From Ascaris suum (lineage: Eukaryota; Nematoda; Chromadorea; Rhabditida; Ascarididae), in NCBI GenBank assembly GCA_013433145.1, contig CM024179.1:3458501-3522500 (forward strand): a stretch of DNA of 64,000 bases. Reading direction: 5' to 3'. The notes beneath the pieces were generated by a model. That model searched no databases. It had not been told where the DNA came from and saw only the letters and a program-made list of their open reading frames with translations. The first letter of the stretch is position 1; every line of letters starts with the position of its first letter. This document shows positions 38,201 to 64,000 of this stretch, one piece after another. Position numbers and translations under genes: made by a program.

Positions 38201-41200
38201 CGTAAATGATACACTTCTTTGTTCATTTCAGTGTCGTTTTCGAGAAACTCGTTTGAGAAACGCGCTTACTCGTTCATCGTTCTCTAGCTTTTTTTTTGAA
38301 AATATTACTTAACTTTTCAAGATTTGTAAGCTTGAAATTGTAATAGTGGCTACGAAATAGTTTAATGAATGATAAATGTACTTTAGTTGATAAAAAGAAA
38401 GATCTGAAATAGTGAGGGGGGATGGGCCTGAATTTTTTGCCATATTCATTTTCCGGATTGTATAGGCGGGGTTTTGAAAGAAAGTGGACGTAATTGTTAT
38501 TTGGTAGTGAACTCACAGCAATATGCTCTTAGCGAACATTAACGTAGAATTTTTTTTTAAAGAGAGGAGGCGAGGAGAGGGGATGGGATGATGAATCTAC
38601 AGCCTTGTGTCGTTGAAATATTAGCATATAATAAAACTTTGGGGTTAGGTAGCAGGAAATTTTCCATCCGGATGATTTCCTTGTGAAAAATATATTGTCA
38701 TTTATGTATTAAGAAGTGAAATTCAGTGGAGTTGTTGAGGCAACGAACCGGTTGTGTCGTCTTGTATCGTCGATCTGTGAGGCGATCTCAATGATGATTC
38801 ATAACAGAATTGTTGCTTCTAATCTATCTAAAGTGATCCATCCGGCAATGCTATGTGATTGTTCACTCTCGACAACTCATTATATCCATTAATATTTCCA
38901 GAAAGCGATGATGGAGGTTTTCAAGTTTTTTTCCCTACCAGTTGGTCGATCTTATCTGAAATGCCTTAGGTTTAGAAAATTTCGACGTGTATGTTCTTGA
39001 ACTTCTTTGACTTACTTTGCAAGGCGCACTGTTCTCTTTTTCGACCTGCTTGGCAAGTGCATACCTCCATCGTCGTTTTGTCTTTCCTTGAATACTTAAT
39101 CATATATCTTTACCTGCTCTGTTTTTTCTTTTTTCTTTAACTTTCAAATATTGCACACATATTTGAATCTGTGCGGTATGTGGCTATATTCTGTTGAAGA
39201 GTGTAGAATGAGGCCGATAAGAATGGAATATGCAGCCGCGGTGTTTTCTATGCTCAGCGTTTGATGATTTAGTTATTTGATCCTCATCTTGAAAGACAGT
39301 TCATGTTAAATCTTTCCCTTCCCATCTATTCTCTCCATCACTTCATCTCGACCCCTCCCCCCCGCACACACACTTCACCCCACAACCTGGCTCTTGTTGT
39401 CAAAACGAAGCTTATATTTCAGCCTTTTTTGGAGTTTAATGTTGATGGTGATAGAATTCAATAAACAGAATGCCATTACAAATTCATGAGAAAAAACTGC
39501 CATCAAAATGAACAATAAAATTCCTTTAATGGCAAACATTTTTGATATTTGTCGAATTGTGACTGAAGAAGCAAACAAATAATTCATTCTATAAACGATA
39601 GTTTAGGGGCATTTTTTACTCTTATTTTAAATTTATTTTTTATTTATTCTTATATCTAAAGGTATTTAAAGGTATTATTCTTATATTATGCGTTTAGTAT
39701 TTATTTATGTATTATATATTATCCGTTCATGCCGCCCGTGAACGGTAATTTGCTTCAATGAAATCAACGATGAATGATGGAAAGGTGGACATGCAAAAAT
39801 CTTTGCTATTTAAGATTTGAGAGAATGACATCCGAATCACTCATATTTTCTGATAATGCAAAGAACACTTTCGCTATTACTTTCCATTTACAATGTCTTT
39901 GCATCTATTCGCTTTTCCTTCGCTCTTTTTCTTTTTGGCTTTCTGTTGCAATTTGCTTTTCTTCGCTCTTTTTTGTTCGAAGGTTGCAATCATTGACGTA
40001 TTTATATTGCAAAGTGCTTCTCTTATTCGCCTGTTACAGCTGAAAATTTGTGACCGCTTGTCGAGATCGAATTGGGCACAATGGCCATATGAATTGGTTC
40101 TGCAGCGAAAAGTTGAAATTTTTTTTAATGTTTTGCGCATGACGATTGTTATATCAAGTGATTAGAAGAAGGAGGGGGAGGAGGGGCTTGGCATTCAAAT
40201 GACGCGCACCAGTGTTGTTTGTGACTTTTTATTTCTCTTATAAATGAAGTCTCTTCCCAGAGTATATTCTAAATGTTGGCTATATTTGTTGCGTCTATGT
40301 CTATGTCTCTCTTAGATGCTATGTCTATCTTACTCTTCCGTTCTGCTGGTGTGATGTTCATTTCATATTTTTACCTTTACTCACCTGTCATATCCTAGAT
40401 TCGTTTATTCCACCGATTGTACCTTAAATCCCTTTCCAAAATTTATAGCATTCATCTACACAGAAAATTTTCGTTGGCAATTGACATTTCAGGGAAAAAA
40501 ATTGTTTTATTTCATTACTCTCTTCGCAATATATTTTATCTTTTCTCTCATTTCCTCTTCTCTCACGTGATTTCCTCTTCTCTCACGTGATTTCCTCTTC
40601 TCTCACGTGATTTCCTCTTCTCTCACGTGATTTCACGTGATTTTGAAATTATATGGATAGGCTGAAAGAGGTTTTTTCATATCAGTCATATGGTGGGCCA
40701 CCTATCGTGATATGCTTATCTCAAATATTTCGAATCGAATGTTGTTAGTAAAAGTTCGATATCAATTCCTTTGATGAGCGTCTCCACTTCTTTTTATACG
40801 AGAAGCGCTTGGAATGTTTTATTTTGCATTATTAACTGAAGAATGCGTGTGCGAGTTTATCTTATTTATACTTTTATATTTGAGTGCCCAATATATAACC
40901 TTATAGACTACCTGTAGTAGAGGCAATCTATACTTATGTAGGTTACATGTAGGCTACCTGTAATGGTGTTTACCTATGTTTAGTTGGAGGAATACGTTTT
41001 ATGTAAACATCAGGACTGGTCTCAGATGAAGTGAGGGAACACGTGCGGTGGCTGTTAATTTAGTTATCCTTAGATCACTTGCACTGTGGAAATGTCGCAA
41101 AGAGGATTAAATTGATCGCTACCCTGTGATACGGTGGCGATCGTTAAGGTAGAGTGTACGTGAATTTAGAAGATTCGTGCCACATCGGCATTTTTTAGGC

Positions 41201-41380
41201 ATATAAACAGCAGCATTTCAGGTGGTGACGGCGTCTGTTGTGATATCTACGGGGAGTGACCTTTGTATAGGTACAAGTCAACATGTATTTAGCACATTTG
41301 CGTCCATTCCATTTGTTATTAGATCACAGTGATTGCCCTCCGCTCCCCTTCGGCCAACTAGATTTCTTCTCCTCCCTTCC
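35245..41380. other. Intergenic DNA
   Basis: No supported gene. It contains imperfect GAAGAGGATTCTAAG repeats at 37386-37520, a GC-richer block at 37.59-37.92 kb with no coherent frame, and the CACGTG array at 40.55 kb. A ten-codon start (M-S-T-E-D-E-Q-F-I-A) before a GTAAGG donor at 37633-37662 could be a first exon but has no partner. Confidence 0.45.
40551..40640 (+). repeat. 20-bp minisatellite with a CACGTG E-box in every unit
   Basis: Four exact units of TTTCCTCTTCTCTCACGTGA, then a shortened unit TTTCACGTGA. CACGTG is the palindromic E-box of Myc/Max/MITF/TFEB-type bHLH-ZIP factors. The units show no substitutions, so the expansion is recent or maintained. Confidence 0.95.
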
Positions 41381-41386
41381 ATTCAG

Positions 41387-41409
41387 CGTCGAATCCTGTT
41401 ATGAGCGAG
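41387..41409 (+). other. Possible 23-nt 5' UTR microexon upstream of the PLXDC gene
   Basis: A strong polypyrimidine tract and ATTCAG (ends 41386) are followed by 23 nt and a perfect GTAAGT donor. The exon ends in ATGAGCGAG. Spliced to the acceptor at 42155 it would make a nine-codon upstream ORF whose TGA overlaps the PLXDC ATG (ATGA). Whether this exon is used is unknown. Confidence 0.3.
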
Positions 41410-41750
41410 GTAAGTAGTGTTGCATGTAGGTGAAGTTGTGATTGCACACATTCGTTAGTGTACTGATTGTGAATGTCATTATCTTCTGAAATTATGAGAT
41501 ATTTTGGAACTGCATTTACCCGGCAACTGATGAAAACCTCAGCGTTATGGATAGCTGGATTCATCCTGACACAGCTATATTGCTTCTGCGATAACCTTTT
41601 GGGTTTTTTCTTGTCTCTCTGTAAAATATCTTTGTTTTTTTTTCTTCGCAGCTGACGTTCGAGCGAAGCAGGCATGTCTTTGTCATTTTTCGTTGAATGC
41701 TCGTGTTTCACTTATGTGACGAATTTATGACTGACACGGATGTGGGTTTA

Positions 41751-41852
41751 TTCGAATACAGATCGCGATCGAAACCGGAACCACTTCAATATACAGATCG
41801 TGACGGAGTTTATTTCGAATACAGATCGCGATCGAAACCAGAACCACTTCAA
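41751..41852 (+). repeat. 63-bp tandem duplication, multiple of three
   Basis: TTCGAATACAGATCGCGATC followed by GAAACC and so on recurs 63 bp later (41814) for 39 bp with one substitution; the intervening TATACAGATCGTGAC is itself related. It lies inside a 94-codon + ORF (41743-42024) that ends shortly before the PLXDC start, with no known family. Confidence 0.8.
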
Positions 41853-42132
41853 CCTATTACCATGCAGCAAAGGGATTATTCCGGTTCCTACTGGGCGGTT
41901 ATCTTTGATTCATCCCGTGGTGGGACCAGATAGAGTTGTTGCCCCCATTGGCATGAAAAAACTACTGTTGCAGCAAGGAATGCTGGAAATGGAAAAGTGT
42001 TCGGAATGGATTCCCTGTCTATGACGTTATAGAAACCGTTATTTCGTTCTTTTTATCCAACTGTAATTTGTAGTGAACCATGCAGTTTATATCGTGATGT
42101 ATGGTGTATTCGCGTTGACCATTGACCTTGAA

Positions 42133-42172
42133 AATAAAGTAATGACGTTTTGCAGCTTTCCGAATTTCTAAC
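42133..42172 (+). promoter_or_regulatory. AATAAA and probable trans-splice acceptor before the PLXDC ATG
   Basis: AATAAA (42133-42138) is followed 15 nt later by GTTTTGCAG (ends 42155) and a 17-nt leader to the ATG. A polyadenylation signal just upstream of an acceptor is the layout of nematode intercistronic regions, so PLXDC could be a downstream gene of an operon. The AATAAA may also be chance in AT-rich DNA. Confidence 0.4.
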
Positions 42173-55447
<13,275 letters not shown>

Positions 55448-56567
55448 AATGATCAAGAAGTATTATGAGTGCGCTCTACTATATTGGATTCGCTACACAA
55501 CATCGGTCGATTTGGCACATCGCCACTAATGGATCACAATGGGGCTCTATTCTGTATCATTCAATTCAATTAAACCAGCTGATATCGAATTTTTTGCGCT
55601 CAATGACGTCATTTCTCTAATTACTTGAGACCTCTGACGTCTTTCTTACGATATATTTTTGATTTTTTCGTTTCCCAAAATAATTATTTGTCTATTTCTC
55701 CCCTATCCTATTGCCTTCCGGTGTCTATTGTTAATAAGTTTTTTGTTTTTGCCTATTTTGATGGAATTTCATCTCGATCGATGCAATCGAATTTATGGAT
55801 TTTATTATCATTGTATATTGGTGGATACTGTCATTAATTGTCATTATCAAAAACAACACTGATGAGAATCTCAACAAAGTATCTAGCGTCGAGGGAAATG
55901 CCTAAATGAGGGAAGATAATTACTTATGCAGAAAGTGTAATCGAATTTGATAAATAATTACTAGATGAAAATTTAAATTTGTAGTTGGATTTCACATATT
56001 ATTCAGAGCAGTATAAAAATTTTATAAGCAGTGAAATGGAGAAGAAGGTTATACAGTGAGGAATATCGACGTGAAATGATGCTGAAGGGGATGCAACTAT
56101 GGGGGGAGGATTGCGATGTATTCGTTTAGCCATCACTGACACAGTATTTCCCGGTTTCTTGGTTTTTTTTTTTTTGCTTTCTGCGTGAAGGAAACTATTT
56201 TAGAGGAGGAATTATTACATTTGGCCGTTGATTAATCTGCACGGATTTTAATTTTTTGTATTTCTTTCATTTCAGAGTGATTTTTTCAAAGGCTATCTTT
56301 TAATTTTGAAACGATAAAGTGGTAGTGGAAGAGACCGCGTTCTTCAAATTCGTAATAGACGACTTTAATTAGTAGAAGTTCCAGGTCAATAATTTTGTCG
56401 GTATTGCAGGTCGGTGATATTATCGGTTACTGCACATCGATAATATTGTCGGTTATTGCTGGTTGCTAATGCTGTTCAATTGAAATCGTATGCATAATTT
56501 GCGATATTGGTTCAGTGTTTGTGTATTCATTTGCATAATGTTGTCTTTTTGTGTTGGTAGTTTTGTC
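55448..56567. other. PLXDC 3' flank and intergenic DNA
   Basis: No clear AATAAA was found close to the stop, so the 3' end is undefined. At 56395-56465 a short tandem of GTCGGTATTG/ATCGGTTACTG/GTCGGTTATTG units is present. Confidence 0.5.
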
Positions 56568-56912
56568 TTATCGAATAGTGAATTTTTTATGATTTATTGG
56601 GACATTACTGTGGTGGAAAGTTGGATCGATGATTTCCTGAATGACTGAAGAGGAAGGGAAAAGAGTACCGAGAAGGAAAGAGGATCTGGCGTATTGAACT
56701 TTTCCTTCTTTCTTCTTTGCTAACTCAATATCCCATATTGTATCGTCAACATCGTTTGCAATGTCAGTGAACAGTTGCCGTATGTGTGCTTTATGTTGTT
56801 CTTCTTGATCCGTTCTCAAGCAAAATGGGACGTATAGGAATATCGATGATGTTCTCAGACGTAGGAGTTGGGGTTGGGGGAAAGTTGATTGAGAAGACGT
56901 GAAAGGGACTGA
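56568..56912 (-). CDS. Candidate minus-strand terminal exon, unidentified gene
   Basis: Behind a minus-strand TTTCAG (ends 56913), a phase-1 frame stays open for about 114 codons to TAA at 56568. Its central part (E-E-Q-H-K-A-H-I-R-Q-L-F-T-D-I-A-N-D-V-D and then W-D-I-E-L-A-K-K-K-E-G) has about 72% purine-first codons, one of the strongest coding signals here, and looks helical. The first part is less convincing. A second minus frame starting at ATG 56985 covers the same upstream stretch (S-E-N-I-I-D-I-P-I-R-P-I-L-L) and would flow into this one after a 1-nt shift. Family unknown; no partner exon was joined. Confidence 0.35.
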   Translation of the reverse strand, partial: SVPFTSSQSTFPQPQLLRLRTSSIFLYVPFCLRTDQEEQHKAHIRQLFTDIANDVDDTIWDIELAKKKEGKVQYARSSFLLGTLFPSSSVIQEIIDPTFHHSNVPINHKKFTIR

Positions 56913-57029
56913 AAGGTATTTTCGAAAAGCTGAGCCTACATGTAGTGTTTGTTAAGTGTAAGCTTTCTTTTGCTTCCGATTTCATGATATAACCTTATTA
57001 ACTGAACTGAGAGAAGTTGGGTTTTATTT

Positions 57030-57283
57030 GAAAAGGATATCCTCGATGGTTGAGGTCGAGCATTTCGGAATGTAGGTTACATGGGGAGGAGATTGTCCTT
57101 CGATGTCAGAGGGTGGATGCGTTGGGCGAAACGGAAGAAAAGAGCTTGAGATCGGAGCTTAGTTCTACGGGCGATGGCGATTCATCATTTGTTCGTGATT
57201 GTGGCGTGACATTCGCAAAAGCCAGTCTGCGGCTTGACGGTTCGCCTTCCTCGAGAAGCGTCGTCCTGCTCGGACTTTGTTAA
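57030..57283 (+). CDS. Candidate last exon of an upstream gene (strand uncertain)
   Basis: A GC-richer frame runs from about 57033 to TAA at 57283 and includes G-E-E-I-V-L-R-C-Q-R-V-D-A-L-G-E-T-E-E-K and F-V-R-D-C-G-V-T-F-A-K-A-S-L-R-L-D-G. Purine-first codons are 58% on this strand and 50% in the competing minus frame (S-P-S-R-T-T-L-L-E-E-G-E to T-L-stop at about 57109). The + reading is favoured also because AATAAA and a splice acceptor follow. No upstream exon was joined. Confidence 0.3.
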
Positions 57284-57327
57284 TTGTTCGGGTATTTTGC
57301 AATAATTGTGTGTCTCATTCGTTTGCG

Positions 57328-57405
57328 AATAAAGGTTTTTTCTTGTTGTGTCAGAACTCATCTTGGAAACTCCACCATGAATTACGGTATATCTCCTTTA
57401 GAGTG
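57328..57405 (+). promoter_or_regulatory. AATAAA, splice acceptor and upstream ORF: possible intercistronic junction
   Basis: AATAAA at 57328-57333, then a T-rich tract and GTGTCAG ending 57354, then a 51-nt leader. The leader contains a nine-codon ORF (ATG 57377) whose TGA overlaps the next ATG (57406) as TGATG. Together with the stop at 57283 this has the spacing of a nematode operon junction. Confidence 0.35.
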
Positions 57406-60455
<3,050 letters not shown>

Positions 60456-61257
60456 GTAATAATCAGTCTCAAAGAGATAATGTTTACCGCTGATTTTGTT
60501 ATGTAATGGAAGTTACCTTATGATACATACCAATTGAGTGCGACTAGAAAGAAATAATCGATTTATAATATGGGAGAAGGCAATTTTCCACTGTTTTGTT
60601 TGATCATTCACATGAATGCTAAATTGTGCTCGATTGAGAAAGAAATGTTATCATTTAAGATTCATTGCAAAGTTTTTTCGTGTTAAAAATCTTTTCATTA
60701 AAGCACATTTGAAACGATCACCTCATTGTAATAAGAGAAGAACTAGAAATTCTATCATTTACAAGTATAACTTTCATGTTTCATTTATATCAATTTGGGA
60801 ATTAATTATGAAGTCAACATCGCAACGATGAAACGATGAAATTATATAATTCAAAAGACGAAATTTTTTCTTCGAAGTTCAACTGCGTTAAATTCATTCA
60901 AAAAAAATAATCCGCCACATAAATGAGAAAAGGGAGTTGGTTTGTTGAATTACTTTGAACGCAAATTCGTTACCTTTTATAGCTCATGATATTCTCCTAT
61001 TGTTGCTTGCGCCTTATCATATCTGAAATTAAACGTTTATTTGCGAACAAATTCAATCATCTACAGTCGTTTAATTGTCATTTTTAGACGTTTTTCTTGC
61101 ATTGTTAAACATCAAACGAATCGGCAAAATTTTCGTTTCAAAAACGAATTTCTGTAAAACTTCGCAAAATTTATGTTTGATATTTTATTCATTTTGTCAT
61201 ATTCAAATTTTTTTTGCTTGAAATTTAGACACTTAAAAAAGTATTTCTTTTTCAGAA

Positions 61258-61395
61258 GAAAATTGATAGTAACGTTATGAGATTGCAATGGAATATTCGG
61301 GCAAAAAAAGAGAAGAAAACCCTCTGCTAAATAAAACCATTTGGCATTTTATAACAGTGTCGAAACTTCCCTTTGAGTGCAGTGTCAACCCACAG
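61258..61395 (+). CDS. Candidate first coding exon of another gene, or a later exon
   Basis: CTTTTTCAG ends at 61257. The ATG at 61288 is preceded in frame by stops. It opens 36 codons (M-E-Y-S-G-K-K-R-E-E-N-P-L-L-N and W-H-F-I-T-V-S-K-L-P-F-E-C) ending in phase 0 at CACAG|GTACGA. The short leader after a strong acceptor suggests trans-splicing. A phase-0 microexon candidate (D-I-A-Q-V-G-P-I-K-C) sits near 62663-62693. No family recognised. Confidence 0.35.
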
Positions 61396-63762
61396 GTACG
61401 ATATCTCCATACGAATAAATGCTTCAATCTACATATGACAAGCTGATTAAGCCAAACTTACAAACATTGCTCAGGAATGTAATCGGTTGGATGATAAGTA
61501 TTAAATTCATTTCAACTATAACTTAATTGATTCTCCACATCAACCCCTCAGATAATTCCTTACTTATTTTTCCCCTTTGATCAGTACAGTTGATCAAAAC
61601 AAATGAATCTTAAGTGCATGCTTCTTGAAGGTCCGAATTGCAGATACGAACTTTTCGTAATGACCTATTTGCATAGATGTCTCTCATTGAAAATTACCTC
61701 TTCAACAGTTTGCACAGTTGTAAGGTCAAAGAACAAACAGTGGAAATGTTGTTTCCGATTTAAAAGTTTCACTATTGTAATATTTTAGCTTGCAACTAAG
61801 AACACATGCTAAACCACGTGAATTTCTAAAAATTCACTGTAAGTATGAGCCAAGTGGCTCTAATGTTCAGATAATTAAAAACTCATTCGTTCTCATGGCA
61901 GGTGCGAAAGAAGAAAATGACTGCCAATAAAAAGTTTGCGTAGTTAGCTAATAACGAACTAGCAAGTTTTACTGCTTTTTGAAAAACGATGCCGTCGAAG
62001 TTCGTTGAGCTGAGCGGTAAAAAACCATCTCATATCATCATTTTACGCAATTTTGTGCTCATATTCCCTGCAAATTTCTGGAAAAGTAAAATTTCACGAA
62101 TTCGCATAATTTCACTTGTTTTCGCGAATTCTCATTGATAATGGGAAAGGACCTCAAGGATAATTTCTAAATCGATCGATATTTACTGGCACATTTTCGA
62201 GTATTACAAGTCACTTCAATTACTCCGTTTAATCAGACTGCAGTTTTCTACGAGGGCTTGATTCTACTGTACAAATTTATGTTCAGATCTATACAGATAG
62301 GCGCACTTTCTTGGTAGAAGCTTTGTCATATATCAATAATGCCATGACGCAAACCTTCCATCTGGGAAAAAAACTTGTTTCATTTTAGAGGGTTTAATCT
62401 GGCTGAAGATCGAACAATTTGACACTCATTTCATATATCGTCGAAATGATTTTAAATTATTTAAATTGCTTCTCCAATGTCACTCGTAAATTTTCAATAC
62501 GACAGTTCATGAAAACTTAGTGATGAAAGAGCTCTTTCGTCATACTACAAATGAATGCTATCAAGCAGGTTAGAATTAGCAAAGCGAACTATGAAAAGAC
62601 CATATTTGGGAGCACTTATGTGTCTACTTATAACTGTATATTTGTCTGAAACTTTTAAATAGGATATCGCTCAAGTTGGACCTATAAAATGTGGTAGGTA
62701 TTATTTCTTCTCGAAAGGATCAACTAACGTGTAAACACTTAAGTGGACCGAACAACATTGAGCGAAATTATAAAAAGTTTGAAATTCGCATATGTTTTTG
62801 GCATTTTCACTTTATGCCGCTCAGTACTGAAAATTAAACCATTTTTTGATGATTTATACATTCGTTGGGATCATTTAAGATGTTAGTGGATGCTCGGTTA
62901 TTTGATAAGAATCCTCAGAAATTGACTAGTCGTTCAAGTAACAAAAAATCATGTTTTGCTGACATCGTTGTGTTTCTCTTAGGTATTAATTCATTTATGG
63001 CTTAGTTGTCTTCTCTGCTGAAGTATTCGTTCATTAGATACAAATTAGAGCCTCTTATCTTCTTTCCTCCGTTCAAATGATATGAGAAACTAAGCGAAAA
63101 TCGACAAACATAGAAAAAAGAACGCATTCGTGCTAATATTTTCTCCGATTTCAGTCTGTCTTCTCTAAATCAAATCCGGAAAGTATAAACGCCATATTTG
63201 TTAAATAATTAAGAAAATGTGAGAAATCTCGTTGATAAATAGTTTCCGAACATTATGTCTGGTGTCAAAGTTTTTACTGCATCGGTTTAAACATCTTTTT
63301 CGTTTATCTTATTGCTCTAGGGACGTGAAGAAACGTATCCTGAAAGGCTGTATGCGAAATAAATGTAAATTTTCGTTGGCACGGTTGCCTGGGAATTAAA
63401 CTGTAATCTCTAATCTGTACGCAAGCAATCTAACAATGCGAATAGCAAATCTTTCGAGCATATCATCACAATACGAAGAAAGCTCAGAGATTCATCTGGA
63501 TTCTCAGAACATCAGGTTAAAAAAAGAAAGTGACTAAAGAGAGGTGATAAATTGCAGTAAAGGGGTATCTACACGAGGCTGTTAAATGGACCTCGAAAGT
63601 AGCAAATAAGAACATCCACGTGCAATGCAAAATTTTCCATGCAAGGAAAGCGATAACGTCAAGTAGTATTAATAAAACAGGAAAATATTATAAACAAAGA
63701 GGACAATTCCTGTGACCAAAAAAACTTCGTTCCACGTCATTCGGGGAGGAACAATCCCGCAG
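61396..63762. other. AT-rich stretch, intron or intergenic
   Basis: No firm exon. A signal-peptide-like start (M-K-R-P-Y-L-G-A-L-M-C-L-L-I-T) at 62592 meets a TAG after 23 codons. Confidence 0.4.
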
Positions 63763-63889
63763 AGATTTCGATGATTTGAATGCGTGTTCGGTCGTCCCAA
63801 GCAAAAAAAAAAATGAAACATGCGATCAGCGAGGCGAACCCATGGCTTTGGAACCTGTGCCTGACTTTAAAGAACCTTTACGAACCATT
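63763..63889 (+). CDS. Exon of a gene running off the right edge
   Basis: The frame is open from 63716 to a perfect GTAAGT donor at 63890. The probable acceptor is CCCGCAG (ends 63762). The peptide includes D-F-D-D-L-N-A-C-S-V-V-P-S-K-K-K-N-E-T-C and M-A-L-E-P-V-P-D-F-K-E-P-L-R-T-I, with about 61% purine-first codons. Exit is phase 0. If the ATG at 63842 is the true start, only the last 16 codons are coding. CTACCCAG at 63984-63991 could be the next acceptor. Family unknown. Confidence 0.4.
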
Positions 63890-64000
63890 GTAAGTTTAAT
63901 TTTGAGATCGTTCCAACGGTGCGCATTCAACCTACTAAGTGCATCAACTTTCGCGTCCGAGAATTCTCGTCCACAATCTGATCGCTACCCAGATTTGTGG

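Noticed and set aside
62592..62693. Signal-peptide-like ORF followed after TAG by D-I-A-Q-V-G-P-I-K-C in the same frame
   Set aside because: Removing the stop needs a 27-nt intron, which is too short to be credible; kept only as a possible microexon note.

Overview
The window looks like a piece of a nematode nuclear genome. It is AT-rich, its genes are split by long introns, and the real exons end in T-rich, nematode-type 3' splice sites (TTTTCAG, TTTTAG, TTTGCAG). Several start codons follow such a site by only 2 to about 50 bases without an obvious upstream coding exon, which is what spliced-leader trans-splicing sites look like. There are no bacterial-type genes, operators or CRISPR arrays, and I found no tRNA or rRNA gene by eye. 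A clade III (spirurid or ascaridid) worm is my guess and is not proven.

Two genes can be rebuilt with confidence, both on the + strand. Gene 1 (11141-18162, nine exons, 369 aa) has an N-terminal C-x4-C-x21-H-x-H zinc finger like those of the WRKY/GCM1/FLYWCH superfamily, a long Ser/Thr/Glu-rich middle and a basic C-terminal helix; it is probably a transcription factor. Gene 2 (42173-55447, twelve exons, about 444 aa) is a plexin-domain-containing (PLXDC/TEM7-like) type I membrane protein. It has a signal peptide, an RHKR furin-type site, the conserved nidogen-like ectodomain, a PSI domain, a linker exon, one transmembrane helix and a short basic tail. Exon 5 carries an apparent 1-nt frameshift.

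Weaker loci are also listed. At the left edge a minus-strand gene shows a THAP-like exon (1-114) and an acidic exon (538-760). Isolated coding-like exons sit at 20.4 and 20.8 kb. Decayed coding sequence lies at 22.9-23.6 kb on both strands. A tiny secreted-type ORF starts behind a splice acceptor at 35.14 kb on the minus strand. From 56.5 kb to the right edge there is a cluster of exon candidates on both strands, including what looks like an intercistronic junction at 57.28-57.41 kb and a gene running off the right end.

The rest is repeat-rich intergenic or intronic DNA: eight perfect (TA)n arrays of 60-157 bp, ten G or C homopolymers of 10-14 nt, two tandem arrays built on E-box cores (CACCTG at 22.6 kb, CACGTG at 40.6 kb), several short minisatellites, and at least four diverged copies of one dispersed repeat. 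No cooperating gene cluster is visible; the genes appear functionally independent.
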